From Mortierella sp. BCC40632 (lineage: Eukaryota; Mortierellomycota; Mortierellomycetes; Mortierellales; Mortierellaceae): a stretch of 64,000 bases of DNA. Positions 25,060 to 36,153 of the stretch are shown here, one piece after another (position 1 is the stretch's first letter; each line of letters opens with the position of its first letter). The stretch spans positions 426,001-490,000 of the forward strand of contig WAEK01000005.1 in NCBI GenBank assembly GCA_011634665.1, written 5' to 3'. The notes under the pieces are model-generated. The model had not been told where the DNA came from, searched no databases, and was given only the letters and a program-made list of their open reading frames with translations. The position numbers were made by a program, and so were the translations under genes.

Positions 25060-25559
25060 CGCGTCGTCTAGGGAGAGGCTTCCGTTGCAGGACCCACCGG
25101 GTCAAAAAGTTGTTTGGAATACTTTCAACAGGGAACATGATGTTTGCTCGCTACCCAGATCTGTACAGCGATGTGAAATGCCGTATGTATCCAAATAGAG
25201 GACAACGACCATCTGTGGAGTTGCCCAGCAGCAGTGACCCAGCGGAGGGAGATCTGGAAGGAGGTAATCAACCTGATTGATAATTGGGGCAACAGGGCCG
25301 TCAACAAAGCCAACACAGAGGCTAAAAAGCGTTTCGAGCAACAGCCAAGTGAAGGGACAGAGAACTGACCCCTAAAGTACTTAATCTGGAGACACCTGGG
25401 GATAGCAGCGATCACCCAGAGTCTGAGTTTTATCCGGGAAACCTCTACGCAGTCTCAGGAGGCTGCAGACCAGACATGACTTTCTTCGCAATGAACTTTT
25501 GGCTCTTTGTGTCGAGAATGTGATTACAGACAAGATTGTTAGTTAGTTAGGAAGTTAGT

Positions 25560-25560
<1 letters not shown>
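25060..25560 (+). mobile_element. Decayed 3' end of a LINE-type (non-LTR) retrotransposon
   Basis: Translated pieces, in shifting frames, read like the C-terminal tail of a LINE reverse-transcriptase polyprotein. First comes THRVKKLFGILSTGN, then FARYPDLYSDVKCRMYPN. After a +1 shift near 25200 come DNDHLWSCPAAVTQRREIWK and EVINLIDNWGNRAVNK, and further on HLGIAAITQSLSFIRET. After another shift comes FLRNELLALCVENVITDKIV and a stop. LINE tails of this sort carry a CCHC zinc knuckle; here it appears as C-x2-Y ... H-x3-C, so one cysteine is lost. At least two frameshifts and an internal stop make it inactive. A TTAG-repeat stretch and a 38-nt T-run follow directly. Only the 3' end is recognisable. 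Confidence 0.7.

Positions 25561-25563
<3 letters not shown>

Positions 25564-25601
<38 letters not shown>
25564..25601. repeat. Poly(T) tract after the LINE relic
   Basis: About 38 consecutive T on the plus strand, preceded by two GTTAGTTAG units. Confidence 0.9.
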
Positions 25602-25603
<2 letters not shown>

Positions 25604-25860
25604 AATATACTTTGGAAGTGTTTGCCATGAAGACAAAGACAAACCTGCGGGCCGAGGCTACCATCTAAGGGTAGTAGCCTTTCATTAGCCATGTCTACTT
25701 CATGTAGCCACTGGCTCCATGTATCAACAGCCTTAGTTAGATGCTGGATAGAGGCTCCGCATACTGGCGAAAGTTTAGATTAAACCTGACATCAACTGTT
25801 GTGTGACGTACCCCAGCCTTGCGTGCACATTTTCCTCGTAATTCCTTTTTTTGCACTACC

Positions 25861-25960
25861 CATGCGAGCCAACTCGAGCCAATGCGAGCCAGCTCGAGCC
25901 AATGCGAGCCAGCTCGAGCCAATGCGAGCCAGCTCGAGCCAATGCGAGCCAACTCGAGCC
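25861..25960. repeat. 20-bp tandem repeat, five copies
   Basis: Unit AATGCGAGCCAGCTCGAGCC repeated about five times with A/G variation at one position. It contains overlapping CTCGAG palindromes and GAGCC direct repeats. Related GAGCC/CTCGAG sequence recurs at about 25985-26012 and 28932-28976. Confidence 0.9.
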
Positions 25961-26320
25961 ACCTTGTTTTGAACCCGATTAAGGCCGGGTCGAGTCGGGA
26001 TGACTCGAGTTTTGATTAAAAAAAATCGGGTCGCCCATGAGAAACACTACGCATCGGTTTGTGGATTACATCCAGGAACAAGCAATACAAGTGCTTTGGC
26101 TGCTCAGGGCCAGTATAAGACTGATCGCATCTCACCGAACACTCTTGTAGATATAGTTAGTTGATAAATCCGAGTACCTGGCTAGAGACTTTTACCTTTT
26201 CTATCTAACACATACCCTCCCCCCCCATACATTGACAAGACAAGACAATACCATTCAGCCATATTTCTCACCGGGCTGTCACGTTTGGTTATCCCTTTTC
26301 TCTATAGGACGCGCAGACAA

Positions 26321-26340
26321 CTATCCGCCCTGGCGGATAG
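26321..26340. repeat. Perfect inverted repeat, 9-bp arms
   Basis: CTATCCGCC and GGCGGATAG separated by CT form a perfect short hairpin in gene-free DNA. It could be the trace of a small transposon or a binding site; no flanking duplication was identified. Confidence 0.6.
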
Positions 26341-26921
26341 AGGAGACGCGTTCGGAAACTTAAGTTTAATTTCAATAGTGTAAAAGGGCACGCGATACAC
26401 TTTCTTCTCTACCTCAGTCTGCAATAAAATAAGAACCTCCTTACCCTAAACCCCCCTGCTTTGCCCCTAACACGGTCACTTCTAGGTGCTGCGGATTACA
26501 ACACAATCCTCCTACCTTTAGGTCTTGGTCCTGGTCTGGCGAGGCTCTGCCTAGCCTGCCAGAGTCCTGTTTGCCTTTGCCTTTGCCTTTGCCTTTGCCT
26601 TTTTTTTTTTTTTTTTTTTTCCAAGTAGATCAACGTAGATTGCCCAAAGACAAGAGACGAATATTTCAAGTGACATCAAAAGTTACCTGGTCTCTCTCTC
26701 ATATAGTTCCAAGGGTTTGGTTAAGAAGTATCCACCCCTATAACCCAACGAGTGAATTTACTGCAAGCCCAAGCATTTTCCCTTCTACCCCTCTCTTTTA
26801 TTTCTCTTCCTCTTCCCATTCTCTGCAATCCCCCAAGTGGATCCTTTTGAAAGAATGGAAAGACATTGTCAAAGAAGAAGAATGATATACATATTTTTAT
26901 GTAAAAAAAGATCAAAGTTTA

Positions 26922-28631
26922 TTACAGGGGCAGAGCAGCAACCTCGGCCTCGGTGGTGGCCCACCCATTAGCACCCGTACGCTTACGCTCGCCCTCAAAG
27001 CTTTGCTTAACATTCACGGTGTTTCCAACTTGAAGTGTGCCTGTCAAGGCGCTGGGGATGGCATTGATACCCACGCAAGCATAGAACTTGGCTGCCTTGC
27101 CCTTGTCCACACGACGGATCTTCTGGAGCGTCTTTTGAGGCTGTGCCTTGTCCTTGATACCGGTGATGGGGTTGACATTGGGCATGTCGCAACGAGTGCA
27201 GCGGCAGGTGAAGAAATAATCCATACCATTCATCTCGACAAGGCACCAAGAGTCCTCCTCAAAGGGTCTGCTCACGCCGGTGAAGACGAGATTGGGTCGG
27301 AAGTTGAGTACTATGACAGGGTCCTCCAACTGAGTGTTAAGGTCCGCAACAGACTCCTCCGCGAGGCAGAGAATTGGGAAGTTATCTGGGAAGGCGGCCT
27401 ATGTTTACAGGAAGGAAGGGAAAGGTGAGTGTTAATACGAAACAATTCTTGACATTCCAGATAATCTACGATTGGAGTACCAAAAAGTACCAAAGTGGTA
27501 CACTGAAGAAAAAAAAAAAAAAAAAAGGCTACATGAAGAAATGTACCAGGTCATTTCACTATCCTTTACCTCAGGTACAAATCCGATCTCTTTGACGCCA
27601 GGGCTATGTTCAGTGACTTCGCGACGATGTGTAGGAGACTTATGGACAAGGCGAGAGGGTACACCAAGATATTCTGTAAAGAACTGCGCAACCTCGTCAC
27701 CCATGTCTGTCGCCTCGAGATGCTCCTTAAAAAGCTCAACAGTGACCTTCTTGTAGTTGGCAGGACTAGTACGCAGCAATTGCAAAAAAAAAAAAAAAAA
27801 CAAAGTCGCTTTTTTGGTTAGGGAAGGGAAGGGAAGGGAAAAGAGGGAGATCAAGGCGTCGGAGTATCGGTCAACATAGATACCGCTCTTTTACAAAATA
27901 AGGTCAAGAAACTTACTCGGGATGCAGAGGGATCGTGATCGTCTTGTCGGCAGCTTTGATCTCGAGCTCAGTACCAACGATCTTGGGCTCAATCAGAGTC
28001 ATCTAAAAAGTATTGAAAGAAAAAAAAAAAAAACTCTTTAGTTGGGGAGATGGTTCATGGTAGATCTTTTTTTTTTTTTTTTCTAAACAGATCCAAGTAG
28101 CTAGCGCTCTTACATGAGGGAGTTCACGCATGGTTCTGAACTTGTTCTCTGCGTCGACGATCATGAAGACTCGGTCGTTCTAGAGAGTAATGAATATTTA
28201 TTAGTCAGCAGGGTGGTTGCTTCAAGAAGAGCAGCAACATGAGGTAGGGGAAGGGGGAGCAAGGCAGAAAGATAACCAGTCTCTCTTACCGCAAGGCCAT
28301 CTTTTGATCGTATGAGCAAAAAAGAAGAAAAAAAAAAGACAATGGTAGGACAATGGCAGATGTAAACATGCAGAGAAAACGTTGGACGGGTATCGGGGAG
28401 GTACGAGGAAGCAAATGAGTAGATTTCGTGTGGGGAAGTTGCCCGAATAGGGATAGGGGCAGTAAGGCAAACAGAGCAAAGCTAGTTAGAGTCGTGCACC
28501 GACATCATGTGAATCGTGAGCTGGCATGGAAATGCGCATTCTTTACATTTTGAAATCTCTGCATGGGTGAGCTCGATGGCCTTGCAGGACTTGATGGGGT
28601 AGATGTAGATCTTGCTGATCACGGGAGCCAT
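26922..28631 (-). CDS. MOSC-domain (mARC-like) molybdenum-cofactor oxidoreductase
   Basis: Probable molybdenum-cofactor enzyme of the mARC/YcbX family, which reduces N-hydroxylated compounds with electrons from cytochrome b5 and its reductase. Six exons: 28631-28547, 28300-28290 (11 nt), 28179-28114, 28002-27917, 27765-27570, 27398-26922; 306 aa, normal length. Phases agree at every junction. The MOSC-N barrel begins KIYIYPIKSCKAIELTHAEI. The tiny second exon supplies YGLA of KYGLANDRVFMIVD. Next come TMRELPHMTLIEP and the MOSC core with FPILCLAEESV, LNFRPNLVF, the cysteine motif FTCRCTRCDMPNVNPITG (expected cofactor-binding Cys) and GKAAKFYACVGINA. The start follows a TATA-like box at 28721-28715. 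There is no N-terminal membrane anchor like that of animal mARC, so it may be soluble. Confidence 0.92.
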
Positions 28632-30037
28632 GTTTGGATAGAGAGGTGAGAAAGAGAGTTGATCGATAAGTGGAGAGAGGGTGAGGGAAGAACTGAAGTG
28701 ACTTTCAACAATCCATTTATACTGAGCAAAAGGAGCGACGGACATCCAGGGTCGGAGGCGCGTGGCGTGGCTTCTTGACCCGATGCCTCTACTCTCTCAC
28801 GTCCCTCTGGTCAAAACACACATCCTTGATCATTGACAAGAATGCGGGGTTGAGGGTCCTTTTGTAAGCGCCACCTATTTGTCGGAAACATCTTAAACCT
28901 GACATCGTCTGTCAAGCATAATTCCGCCGCTCGGCTCAAGCCCACTCGAGCCAAGCTCCGCACTCCAATCGAGTAGCTTAATGTCATCATTCATCCGAAC
29001 TCTTGGTACTCTTATTTCTTGTTTTTCTTTCAAGGTTCTTGTTCACCCCTTTCTCTTAGCCCTTCCTTGCTTCCGGATTGTTTCTGTCTCTTCTTGACTC
29101 GGCCATCAACGGGTCAGCAATTGTGGTTTAAGAGATACAATCGAGCACGAAGAGTACGATTGGTGAATGCGCAAGGTACAAGGGCAGAGACAACATGGTT
29201 GAGTTGTTGTGACTCAGGCGAGCGTGTGCGTGCGGGCAGAATGGTCGAGAGTTGTGTACGGATGATGGGCTGGGGAGGGTCCTGTATTGTTCAAAGTCTA
29301 TCGGTGATTATTCTTGTTATCGTGCATTGGAGATTGTAGAAAAAGAGAAAGACGCGATCAGACCATACCACTCCTCCAACTAAACTTGAGTACGCTTCTT
29401 CCACCGAGTCAGGAAAAAAAAAAAAGTTTGTTCAGAAATAGAGGCCAAGTCAAACGTTCCGAGGATTCGTTTCTCTTGAAGAGCAGGTTCTACTTCTTGA
29501 GCCAAGGCCATTATGGATCCCATCCCCACACTTACCGCTAGCTTGGCCTGAAGATGAGAGAGTTTGTTATCTCCTAAAGTCCCCCGTTTTCTTGGACTGC
29601 GCAGTAGAATCCTCGGTCTTTGCATCCAGACAGGAATTAACGACTGACATCAGGAAGCTATCATGTGTTGTCTCTGCTGTTGTATCAGAGCAAGCAATCC
29701 GAGACAAGGGAGCGCAGCATGAGCATGGTAGCATCAAATTGACCATGGAAATAGAGATGCAATGGAATCTGTCACAGGCACGGGTGGCAAATAGAATTGG
29801 AGACTTGCTTCTTGGCGATTAGTGCAACTAAATCGAGAAAGAATGTGCTGTAAGCCAATCCTTTTCCCAAGCATTCCACCAAAGTAAGGAAGGCAATTCA
29901 TACCGCGATTTGAAGGAAGTAGTTCAGCCTTTTTTTTTTTTATTATTCACTTAGTCTTCTACCCTCGTCATCTTGCTTTCTTTCATCCTTCTATCCAACC
30001 ATATATTCTTTTCTTTTCTTTTCTTCTTCTTTTGGAG
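28632..30037. other. Intergenic; possible unresolved small spliced gene at 28981-29821
   Basis: The plus strand offers scattered coding-like segments: MSSFIRTLG at 28981; FKRYNRARRVRLVNAQ near 29128-29175; and, after a CGCAG acceptor at about 29605, a frame of about 70 codons with ELTTDIRKLSCVVSAVV and SQARVANRIGDLLLGD ending in TAG at 29821. The minus strand has a competing frame with LQEKRILGTFDLASISEQ. I could not build a single consistent model or recognise a family, so I leave this as a candidate only. Confidence 0.25.
28715..28721 (-). promoter_or_regulatory. TATA box of the MOSC gene
   Basis: Minus strand TATAAAT at 28721-28715, about 85 bp before the ATG at 28631, a favourable distance for a fungal core promoter. 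Confidence 0.5.
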
Positions 30038-31422
30038 CTAGTTCGCCTTCACAGTAACGATAACCTTTCCGAACTGAGAACCCTTTCGAAGAGCTTCAAC
30101 AGCCTCATTCGACTTGTGCAACCCATGGTAAACGTCCGACACAACAGGTCGGATTTGGTGCTTGGTTACAAACTCGAGAAGAGCCTCAAATTCCTTTCTC
30201 GAACCCATCGTGCTCCCTTTGAGCTCGACATTTCGAAGGACAGATGTAATGGACCAGTCAAGGTCACCTGCGGTAATACCGTAATTGACAAAAATTCCAC
30301 CAGGGCGAAGAAGTTTGATCAGGATAGTGGATGCGTCTGGTCCAGCTGCACCATCAATCACGGCATCAATCTGTTCGCCGTTGGTAGTTTCAAGAAGTTG
30401 TTCAATCCAGTCAGCTAGAAAGATTAAATACATAAAGGGTGAATTAGGAGGAAGCACATTTACCATTTCACAATGGGGGGAACACAATGATTACTGTGCA
30501 ACATACCCTTCTTATAGTTCACTCCGCCTTTGGCACCAAGTTCAATCGCCTTCTTGATCTTGGCATCATCCGAGGATGACACATAGACATTTGCACCAAC
30601 AGCATGAGCAAACTGGAGTGCAGTGAGAGCTACTCCTCCGCCAATGCCAGTGATGAGGACATTCTTTCCTTTGGTCACAAGACCCTTGGTAAACAGCGCT
30701 CGATATGCGGTAAGTCCGGCAAGAGGTAGAGCCGCAGCTTCAACATCGGTCAAATGTTCAGGCGCCTTGTAGAGATTATCTTGCTCTCCAACAAATTGCT
30801 CAGTAAAAGTTCCTATTATAAATCATAATACCAGTCCGGTTAGTGTACAGTGGCGTGTAGGGTGGGAAAGAAACAACAAAGTTAAAGGACGGGTGCACCA
30901 TGCTGCAGCCAAGAGATTTATCTAACCTTCTGCGTGTGTTCCACCAATAATGTAGTAGTCGCTTTCCTTTTCAGGTCCACCGACATCATTGTACCATCCA
31001 ACTGAGGGCATAATCACAACTCGATCGTTGACCTTGAGTCTGTCCGAAGCCCCATTCAGTTGAGTAATGCGGCCAACACCATCGGCACCAATAACTGATC
31101 CAATTCGGAGTCCCTAAAGCCGATGAATAATAATATGAGCTAGCCGGTCTTCCATGATAGCCTTCCCCATTATCTTTTACGCAATGAAATTTATGGAAAC
31201 GGAAAAAAAAAAAAAGATAATTAAAGTTAAAGCTAACATGATAAAACTACTTACTGGGTAGAGACCCTTGAGGATCCAAAATTCGCGATGATTCAGAGCC
31301 ACAGCATCCATCTCAACAAGTGCTTGATTGGCCTTCAAAGCAGGTGTTAGGTGTTCAACCATCTTGAAACTGTGCAGGGCACCTGCCTCAGGAGACTGCT
31401 CGAGGATTACTGCAGAAGGCAT
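30038..31422 (-). CDS. Quinone-oxidoreductase-like MDR family protein (zinc-independent ADH-like)
   Basis: NAD(P)H-dependent medium-chain dehydrogenase/reductase of the quinone-reductase branch (like bacterial YogA and yeast YNL134C-type proteins). Four exons: 31422-31255, 31113-30927, 30812-30507, 30414-30038; 345 aa, usual length, phases 0, 1, 1. The GroES-like N-domain has VALNHREFWILKGLYP and GSVIGADGVGRI; the Cys/His set of zinc-binding alcohol dehydrogenases is not visible, so no catalytic zinc is expected. The Rossmann part has LPLAGLTAYRALF, the dinucleotide motif NVLITGIGGGVALTALQ, VYVSSSDDAKIKKAIELGA and AVIDGAAGP. It ends GSQFGKVIVTVKAN. A TATA-like box lies at 31557-31550. Substrate unknown; detoxification of quinones or enals is typical. 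Confidence 0.92.
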
Positions 31423-32295
31423 CTTTTTTTGAGTGCTTGTGTGGGTGAGAGGTATGAGGAAAAATAGAGAAGCGACAAGAGAAGTGAGGTAGAGTGTTCA
31501 AGTGAGAGAGTTGTTTGATGAGAAGAAACATTCCTGAGGTTGATACCTCTTTTTATATTCGGCTTTCCATTGATACTGCATCGGCAACCCAGTATTCCTC
31601 TTTTCCCACGAGTAGAGAAAGGTCATGTCTCTTTTCGTTGCCATTTGCGCGGGTAAGGTGTGCTGCTGACCAAGCGCCCGATCGCGAAGTAAGGTTCCGA
31701 AATCATTGGCAGTGACGACTCGTTCTCCACTGTTCCATTGCGCAGACACATTTCGTGATATCGATCGCCCTGGATGCGTGAGCACTCCCGGAAATGGCGC
31801 TCTCTCCGTTTTTGCCACGCGTCAGTACCTTGCAATTGGCAGAGGGCGCTTACAAACCATTTTGTTCGACTCGTGGCCAATTCGATCTTGTATTTGTTAG
31901 CACAAAACCCATTTTCCGGAAGGGAGGTGACTTTTGTGAGGGAGAGGCCCAAATAACCGGGTCTGTGCACAGAAGTCATGCAGATCTTGGCTACACCACA
32001 TGCCAGTACAGCAAAGTCCACTGATCACCAGGATTCTATCATGCAGATCAGGGATAAATATTTGTGCGCCAGTTTTCTCGACTGGATCCAGTCAGCTTCT
32101 ACTCCGTATTTCTCCAAGTTAAATACTGTACGCCTGTGGGCTTTTTGAATGGCCCCACCTTCAATGGAGACCCCAGTCAAACATCGGCCCCTCAATACAT
32201 GGGGCCATTTTGTTGTATAATCCAAGCATTCTTTCACAAGTGCATTTCAAAGCAATGAAACCAACTACTGCCAGTGTCGTTCTTTATTCTCTCTG
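31423..32295. other. Intergenic region between MDR gene and POT1
   Basis: Promoter of the MDR gene at the left, 3' flank of POT1 at the right. Short frames on both strands lack any recognisable domain. Confidence 0.5.
31550..31557 (-). promoter_or_regulatory. TATA box of the MDR oxidoreductase gene
   Basis: Minus strand TATAAAAA at 31557-31550, about 128 bp before the ATG at 31422. Confidence 0.5.
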
Positions 32296-35027
32296 TCATT
32301 TCTTGAAAGCAGGATTGATGCTTGTGAAGACAAGGTATGCGCGGTAATCTGCAGTTTCTCTAGTTTCGGGATTCAGCAGCACTATCCCTTCGCTATCTGG
32401 ACTTTGCTTAGGCCTTTTTAAGGATTCCCGATCAAGTTCCGAGGCATTGTTGGACAAAAGTGTAGCAGAAGTGGGGTTTAAGCATGGCTTCATCCCACTG
32501 CTACTCCCTCCATCTTGATGGTTAGCTTTTGCTTTCCCATGGTGGGTCTTTTCGCTGGGGCTTTTGCGTTTGGATGGAACGATCGTTGGTGGGTGCTTGC
32601 TACTATGGCCGGTCTCGTGGTGTGCCCGAGACGAATAAAACAGACAAAGCGATGGCTGTGTCCCCGGATTCTCCCCAGTGTTACTCTGACTAGCAAAGTC
32701 TTCGCTCAAACCTTCATTGACACTCTTGTCAGCATGCTTATGTGAATCAGAAGAGTCACAAAGCTCACTATCACTCATTTCCGGAACAGGCGACATTTCG
32801 CGAATAGCGTTGGCGGATAGTGGATCCGAATTGGACGGTTGAATGCTTGTAATAGATGCTGTAGGGGGCTCATATCTCTTCAGTCGCAAACAGCAGTCAA
32901 ACCATATCCTGGAAGTTTCGTTCATATCCGTTTGAGGTACCGATGGCGCTGAATCGCTGAAGCATACGCCAAGAAGCTCGAGCTGCTGTTGAAGACGTTT
33001 GAGGCTGTTCATCTTTTTCAAAGGGTTTTGTGCATTCTCTACCCCTAGCTGTTTCTATTAGATATAGAGGATAGTTATCGTGAACAGTCGGCACCACCTC
33101 TAAAATAATACCCTGCTGACGAGCCTCCAAATTTCAAAACCATTCACTTACTGCAGCCGAGTCATCGACATATGCATCATAATTCTGGCCAATTTCATCT
33201 CTTAGCCTCAGTTGAAAGTTGTGATGGAAAACTTGGCGGCCTTGATGTTTGCACCTGGGGCACTTTTTTGGTATCTCTTTCATTTCAGAGAGTGGCCTTT
33301 GAATGTCGCAATCCAGAATAAAATTAGAAGAAAGTAAATATCAGAGGGCGGAAGAAACGGGATTATAGTGTGCGAGTGGTCAAGGATGAGGGTAGACCGG
33401 TAACATAAGCCATGCTAGATAACTACCTGTACTCTTGTTGACAGTGGCTACATGTTGCTGCTACAAAATCTACAAGTGATTTAGGATTATATCCCGTTAT
33501 ATGAACCCTAAGCCTCATAAATCGGATACCCTGTAAAGACCAGAACTCAGTGGAGAAGTTCAGTGGGGGACTCGATCGAGGTAGAGAGACGTTTGGTGCG
33601 GGTCCTCTAGTGCAACTTCACATAGTCATCTCACTTACATCATCGTGACTTGTCCTGATTTCGTTTTTAAGCCTATCAATGTCAATAGCTTGAATTTTCC
33701 ATAATTTCAAAGGTAGAGCAGTTTTTAGCATCCAGTAGATATTCTGCAAAAAATATCACAATAAAAAAAATGTTCGCAACACGCATCTGTAGCCATCGCA
33801 TTTTTATCAGGGGTTTACATGTGAGTGGTTCTGAGCTTTGAGATAAAGGTGGCGATAACAATGGGCACGGGGCTTGTGGGTGTAATAACGAAGCCTCCTC
33901 TTTCATAGTCATGCTAGGCGACCGCTTAATCTTAGGAGGGTCACTGCGCTCCTTTTTCAGACGAGGTATAGAGGCTACGGGTTCATGAGCAGACGATGCG
34001 GTAGTGCGCGCAGGAAGCGGTCCTGAAGAGGGTGCTTTTGATCTCGACCCAGATCCGGATCCGGTGTTGAGTTCCGTTAAAGTTTGGGCAGTAGGGCAGT
34101 TACTTGATGTTGGCTTTGTCACAGAGTCAGCTGGAGACTTTGAGCTGACTGCCGAATCACGTCTTGTATCACTGCTCTCATTATTTGATGCTGATCCTAC
34201 TGATGAAGCCAGGGTGCTTTCTGCAGGCGGGTGGTTTGATGGGTTAGATCGCCCTTCTGGGTTGCTCTGGCCATCAATGTAAGCTTTAAACTCGATTTCA
34301 TACTGCGCCTTGCGCCTACGAAACAAGAAATCGTCAGTCTTGTTGGATAGAGTTTTGTCCGCATTTGAGTGCGAGGCGAGTCGGGCGAGTGATGATCACT
34401 CCAGTTCGCGACTGTATACGTACATCCGGAGATCTCTAAGAAGAGGGTCCATGGGGTCGAGAATAACAATTGGATCTACCTGCTGGAATCCTTTTCCACG
34501 ATATCCGTTCATGCTTAGCTGAATAATGTTTTGTCGATCTACTTTGGCGAGAAGGTTCTTCAGGTGTAAGAAGTACCCCACGCGGATATCCATGTCCGAA
34601 GCTGTAGTGGAGTGTTCATCCCAGAGTGTAACAAGAATAGAGGCTTTGCCCATAGGTCTACCATCGCCATCCTGAAAAGGCAACAGGTCGTGTTCAGTGT
34701 AGTCTGTCATGACGATCGTTGTGCTACTGTTTCTGTTGTTAAAGTATGATCCATCCCTTTTCACGTAGCAGACCTAACAAGAAATTCAGGTAAATGATCT
34801 AGATGCAACCGTGCATTCCTTTACTGATACTTCTTATGCATATACTTGCACATTGCAAGGAAGGTATCCTGGATTACCTCGCCGATAAAGTCGCAGAACT
34901 TTCGAATCTCGAGCTGGCTGACCGTCCGAAGCTTTGTACCGAGACCAAGTGGCGGTTTGTTGTCGGCAAGGAGGCTGACATGATTCTCGCCATCTGCGCC
35001 ATTGATTTCTGGTTGAATATTCTCCAT
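32296..35027 (-). CDS. POT1 telomere single-strand-binding protein (5' end unresolved)
   Basis: Shelterin subunit that binds the telomeric G-strand overhang by OB folds. Exons read: 35027(?)-34878, 34773-34424, 34315-33819, 33688-33639, 33530-33427, 33296-33152, 33054-32296; 684 aa from the first ATG, phases consistent. The second OB fold (POT1PC type) is clear: IRKFCDFIGEVCYVKRDGSY, SSTTIVMTDYTEHDLLPF, ASILVTLWDEHSTTASD, GYFLHLKNLLAKVDRQN and VDPIVILDPMDP. A 130-aa Ser/Pro linker follows. The C-terminal OB part has EPLTSIDIDRLK and FMRLRVHITGYNPKSLVDF, two Cys pairs (TCSHC, KCPRC; C376, C379, C396, C399) and NFQLRLRDEIGQNYDAYVDD. A Ser-rich tail of about 200 aa ends it. Most POT1 proteins have another OB fold before this; codons in frame continue upstream (SIVLYRWIILDQ), so a 5' exon is likely missing from this model. 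Confidence 0.85.
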
Positions 35028-35563
35028 TTGGTCGAGTATAATCCAGCGATAGAGCACAATTGATGAAGACAAATGGCTAACGCTTCTGGCAGATGGCAAT
35101 GAGAGGCATCAGGGGAAAGAAGAGAACAACGGAACAGGACTTTGGTGGGTTCAAAAAAATGATCCTCTCGCAGTCACACGTACTGCAAGAAAGACCACCG
35201 AGACAGCGGCAAACGCACGACAAGATGTTCAGGAGCAGGACGTAAAAACCCATACATCGCAGTAACAGGCGTACATCGGGCAGTGTCGCCCCCGTGAGAG
35301 CGTGGCCCGCGCGGGTGCCGCGGGGCCTCACGCAAGGTGCCGGTGCGGTGTCTGCACGAGAGCAGTGCATGGCAGTGCACATCACTCTCTTTTCTTTGTG
35401 ACCTACACTAAATTTATCCCTCCCAGCCCGTCTGACAGAGCTCCCCCTCAAAGACCCTTTAAAAAGGTGGCACCTCCGCCTGCCGGCCGGCCGCCCTTTT
35501 CTCTCTGTCTTTCTGTCTCTCTCTGTCGTCTCTGTCGTCTCTGTCGTCTCTGTCGTCTCTGTC

Positions 35564-35597
<34 letters not shown>

Positions 35598-36109
35598 CTA
35601 TATATCTATATATCTCTCTTCTCTTTCACATATCCTCTCTCTGTCCTCCCCTAACTATCGATATTTCTCCTTCTCCCTCATCCGCCAGTCCTTTGTCGTC
35701 ATCTCCATTCTCTCCTCCTCTCTTCTCCTCCTCTTCTCACTCTCTCACTCACACTCTCCCCACCTCACCATCCCTCCTCGTTCTCTCTTTCTCTCCCGAC
35801 CATCAGACCACTCACTCACCACAACGTATGTCGCACGATCCCCTCAGCCCAATGTACATCTATCCTGATGATGAGACCACGCTTCCCTCTCCACCATCCA
35901 TTCTGGCACCCTCCAATTCACCGACATCTTCACACACGATTAAATCAGTTTCCTGGCGCATCATTCGACTCTTCACACCCTCTCCACACCGGCCCCTCCA
36001 CACCCTCCACATCAACACGATCAATTGAGGATCCAGTCTCTCGTCCTTCAACCACTTGTTCTCTCTACACTTTTTTTTTCTTTTTCTTTCCAACAAGCAC
36101 ACTGACCTC

Positions 36110-36153
<44 letters not shown>

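Larger units (their letters stand above)
24790..26921. other. Gene-free region with repeat relics
   Basis: Besides the LINE relic, T-run, 20-bp repeat and hairpin listed separately, it contains a CTTTGC hexanucleotide repeat (about 26573-26600) running into a T-run. No intact gene is seen. Confidence 0.5.

Noticed and set aside
25861..25960. CRISPR-like array
   Set aside because: Units are contiguous with no unique spacers, and the DNA is eukaryotic.
33639..33743. Longer 105-nt version of the POT1 exon (acceptor TTTGCAG at 33744)
   Set aside because: The phase does not match the upstream donor at 33819; the 50-nt version gives EPLTSIDIDRLK, which fits the family.
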